From Flavobacterium keumense (GTDB taxonomy: Bacteria > Bacteroidota > Bacteroidia > Flavobacteriales > Flavobacteriaceae): a stretch of DNA of 64,000 bases. Within the stretch, counting starts at the first letter, position 1. Every line of letters starts with the position of its first letter. The DNA lies in the NCBI RefSeq assembly GCF_029866485.1, contig NZ_CP092332.1, positions 682,001 through 746,000 on the forward strand, given 5' to 3'. This document shows positions 62,901-64,000 of this stretch, piece by piece. The position numbers were made by a program, and so were the translations under genes. A model generated the notes under the pieces. The model worked only from the letters and a program-made list of their open reading frames with translations, did not search any database and was not told the origin of the DNA.

Positions 62901-64000
62901 TTATTTTTTATGGATTAAACGGGTTAATTTTATAGATAAATCGGTAAGTATAATTTTAGCATTTCCATTGCGTTCAATATGATACATAGCATCAGACAAT
63001 TCATTGAAAATGTCCTGTATGTTATTTCCATTTACAAAAGGAGCAAAGTTAGCTAATTGGAATTTTTCAACCTTAGGTTCTAAATATACTAAGCTTGGAG
63101 TTTCATAATTAAGTAATAATGCTTGTCGAAACATTTCAATACAGAATACTAAAAACTTCTTTTGTGTTTCTCTACCTAAACCAGCAATTTGTTCACTCCA
63201 TTGAATTAAATCTTGAATTGCAGCAGCATTTCCTTTGGCTTTAAAAGCGGCACGAACCCAAGTGACAAACCATTCATCAAAAGGAAATTCATCGTCTTCA
63301 TTTTTACATAAATGCAAGGCTTTATTGTAATTTCCTTGTGCTTGATGTGCTATAGTTGCGGCTCGTTTATGATCTATTTTGTTGTTGATTACCAAAGCCT
63401 CAGCAATACAGCTTTCTGACAATACGCCAAAATGAATTACTTGACATCGAGACCGTATCGTTTGAATGATGTCTTCTTCTTGTTCAGAAATGAGGATAAA
63501 AACGGTTTTTTCAGGTGGTTCTTCTAGTAATTTCAGCAATTTATTAGATGCCTCTACATTCATTTTATCGGCCATCCAGATAATCATTACTTTATAACCT
63601 CCTTCATATGATTTTAGCGACAATGTCTTTACAATATCGCTAGCATCTTCTACTCTAATCAGACCTTGTTTGTTATTGACGCCAAGCGTGGTGTACCAAT
63701 CAAATAACCCGCCGTATGGATTTTGAAGCACAAATGCTCTCCAATCTGAAATGAAATCAATGCTTTTGGGTTTGTTTTTTACATCTTCTGTACTGACAGT
63801 TGGGTATATAAAATGTAAATCAGGATGCGAAATTTTATCAAACTTGAGGTTGCAGGATTCATTTTCGCCCCTATTTTCTCCATTAGAATTGCTACACAAA
63901 ATGTATTGTGCATAAGCAATAGCCATTGGGAGTGTGCCACTACCCTCTGGCCCTACAAATAATTGAGCGTGTGGAATCCTACCCAAGTTAGCACTTTGGG
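62901..64000 (-). CDS. holB: DNA polymerase III subunit delta prime (5' end beyond window)
   Basis: At least 366 codons are visible; the frame stays open to the window end, and the sequence before residue GRIPHAQLF (QSANL) already reads as protein, so the start is outside. AAA+ features: GPEGSGTLPMAIAYA in place of a Walker A (no GKT, as expected for delta prime), KVMIIWMADKMNVEASNKLL and LKLLEEPPEKTVFILISEQE, and the SRC motif in IRSRCQVI. It is part of the clamp loader. It lacks the zinc-finger cysteine cluster common in E. coli HolB. Probably transcribed with the downstream DoxX gene. Confidence 0.92.
   Translation of the reverse strand, partial: QSANLGRIPHAQLFVGPEGSGTLPMAIAYAQYILCSNSNGENRGENESCNLKFDKISHPDLHFIYPTVSTEDVKNKPKSIDFISDWRAFVLQNPYGGLFDWYTTLGVNNKQGLIRVEDASDIVKTLSLKSYEGGYKVMIIWMADKMNVEASNKLLKLLEEPPEKTVFILISEQEEDIIQTIRSRCQVIHFGVLSESCIAEALVINNKIDHKRAATIAHQAQGNYNKALHLCKNEDDEFPFDEWFVTWVRAAFKAKGNAAAIQDLIQWSEQIAGLGRETQKKFLVFCIEMFRQALLLNYETPSLVYLEPKVEKFQLANFAPFVNGNNIQDIFNELSDAMYHIERNGNAKIILTDLSIKLTRLIHKK

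Overview
The window looks like chromosomal DNA of a Flavobacterium-type member of the Bacteroidota. The DNA is AT-rich. The genes include gliding and type IX secretion (T9SS) components: a SprE/PorW-like lipoprotein, two PorP/SprF-like proteins and three secreted giants with type B C-terminal sorting domains. Many genes are preceded by the Bacteroidota -7 element TAnnTTTG instead of an E. coli-type -10 box. Several families are typical of Flavobacteriaceae (DUF6909, DUF6427, DUF5687, DUF4292). I saw no tRNA, rRNA, CRISPR array, insertion sequence or phage gene, and no gene-free stretch longer than 300 bases.

Layout. 1-5.4 kb: the end of tex, tatA, a membrane protein related to M23 peptidases but lacking the peptidase domain, a GH3-like enzyme, DUF6909 and a UDP-glucuronate decarboxylase. 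5.5-14.4 kb: purD, DUF6341/DUF6427, upp, DUF4254, a family 9 glycosyltransferase, a PaaE-like reductase, and an exporter pair (DUF5687 plus ABC ATPase). 14.5-23.4 kb: sprE/porW, a bactofilin, then AtpZ-like protein, a small membrane protein and atpB-E-F-H-A-G. The beta and epsilon subunits are not here. 23.4-30.4 kb: GNAT, a Wzx-type flippase, dut, a sugar nucleotidyltransferase, a TPR protein, a DUF4292 lipoprotein and an EnvC-like coiled-coil protein, which form an envelope-assembly cluster. 30.4-33.2 kb: an HTH/DUF2975 pair, plsC and recA.

33.4-61.7 kb is the most interesting part. It holds two paralogous membrane-embedded AraC-type regulators, each divergent from a T9SS surface-protein unit. 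Unit 1 is a 1549-residue protein (LamG, thrombospondin type 3 repeats, type B CTD) followed by a PorP/SprF protein. Unit 2 is a small secreted plug-like protein, a 4218-residue giant, a 1901-residue protein with a C-type lectin domain, and a second PorP/SprF protein. TTGTC/GACAA inverted repeats with 17-18 bp spacing lie in the upstream regions of both units and of the lectin protein; the last is a perfect 34-bp palindrome. A CCCCACA leader motif precedes both regulator genes and two of the adhesin genes. Together these suggest a locally wired adhesin regulon: a membrane sensor/regulator, a mosaic adhesin and a cognate SprF-type partner. The regulatory link is inference.

61.9-64 kb: an acyl-CoA thioesterase, a DoxX-like protein and the truncated holB (DNA polymerase III delta prime).

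Start codons were moved from the longest open frame wherever the upstream TTG 'start' lies inside a TAnnTTTG promoter box or where a signal peptide clearly begins later.
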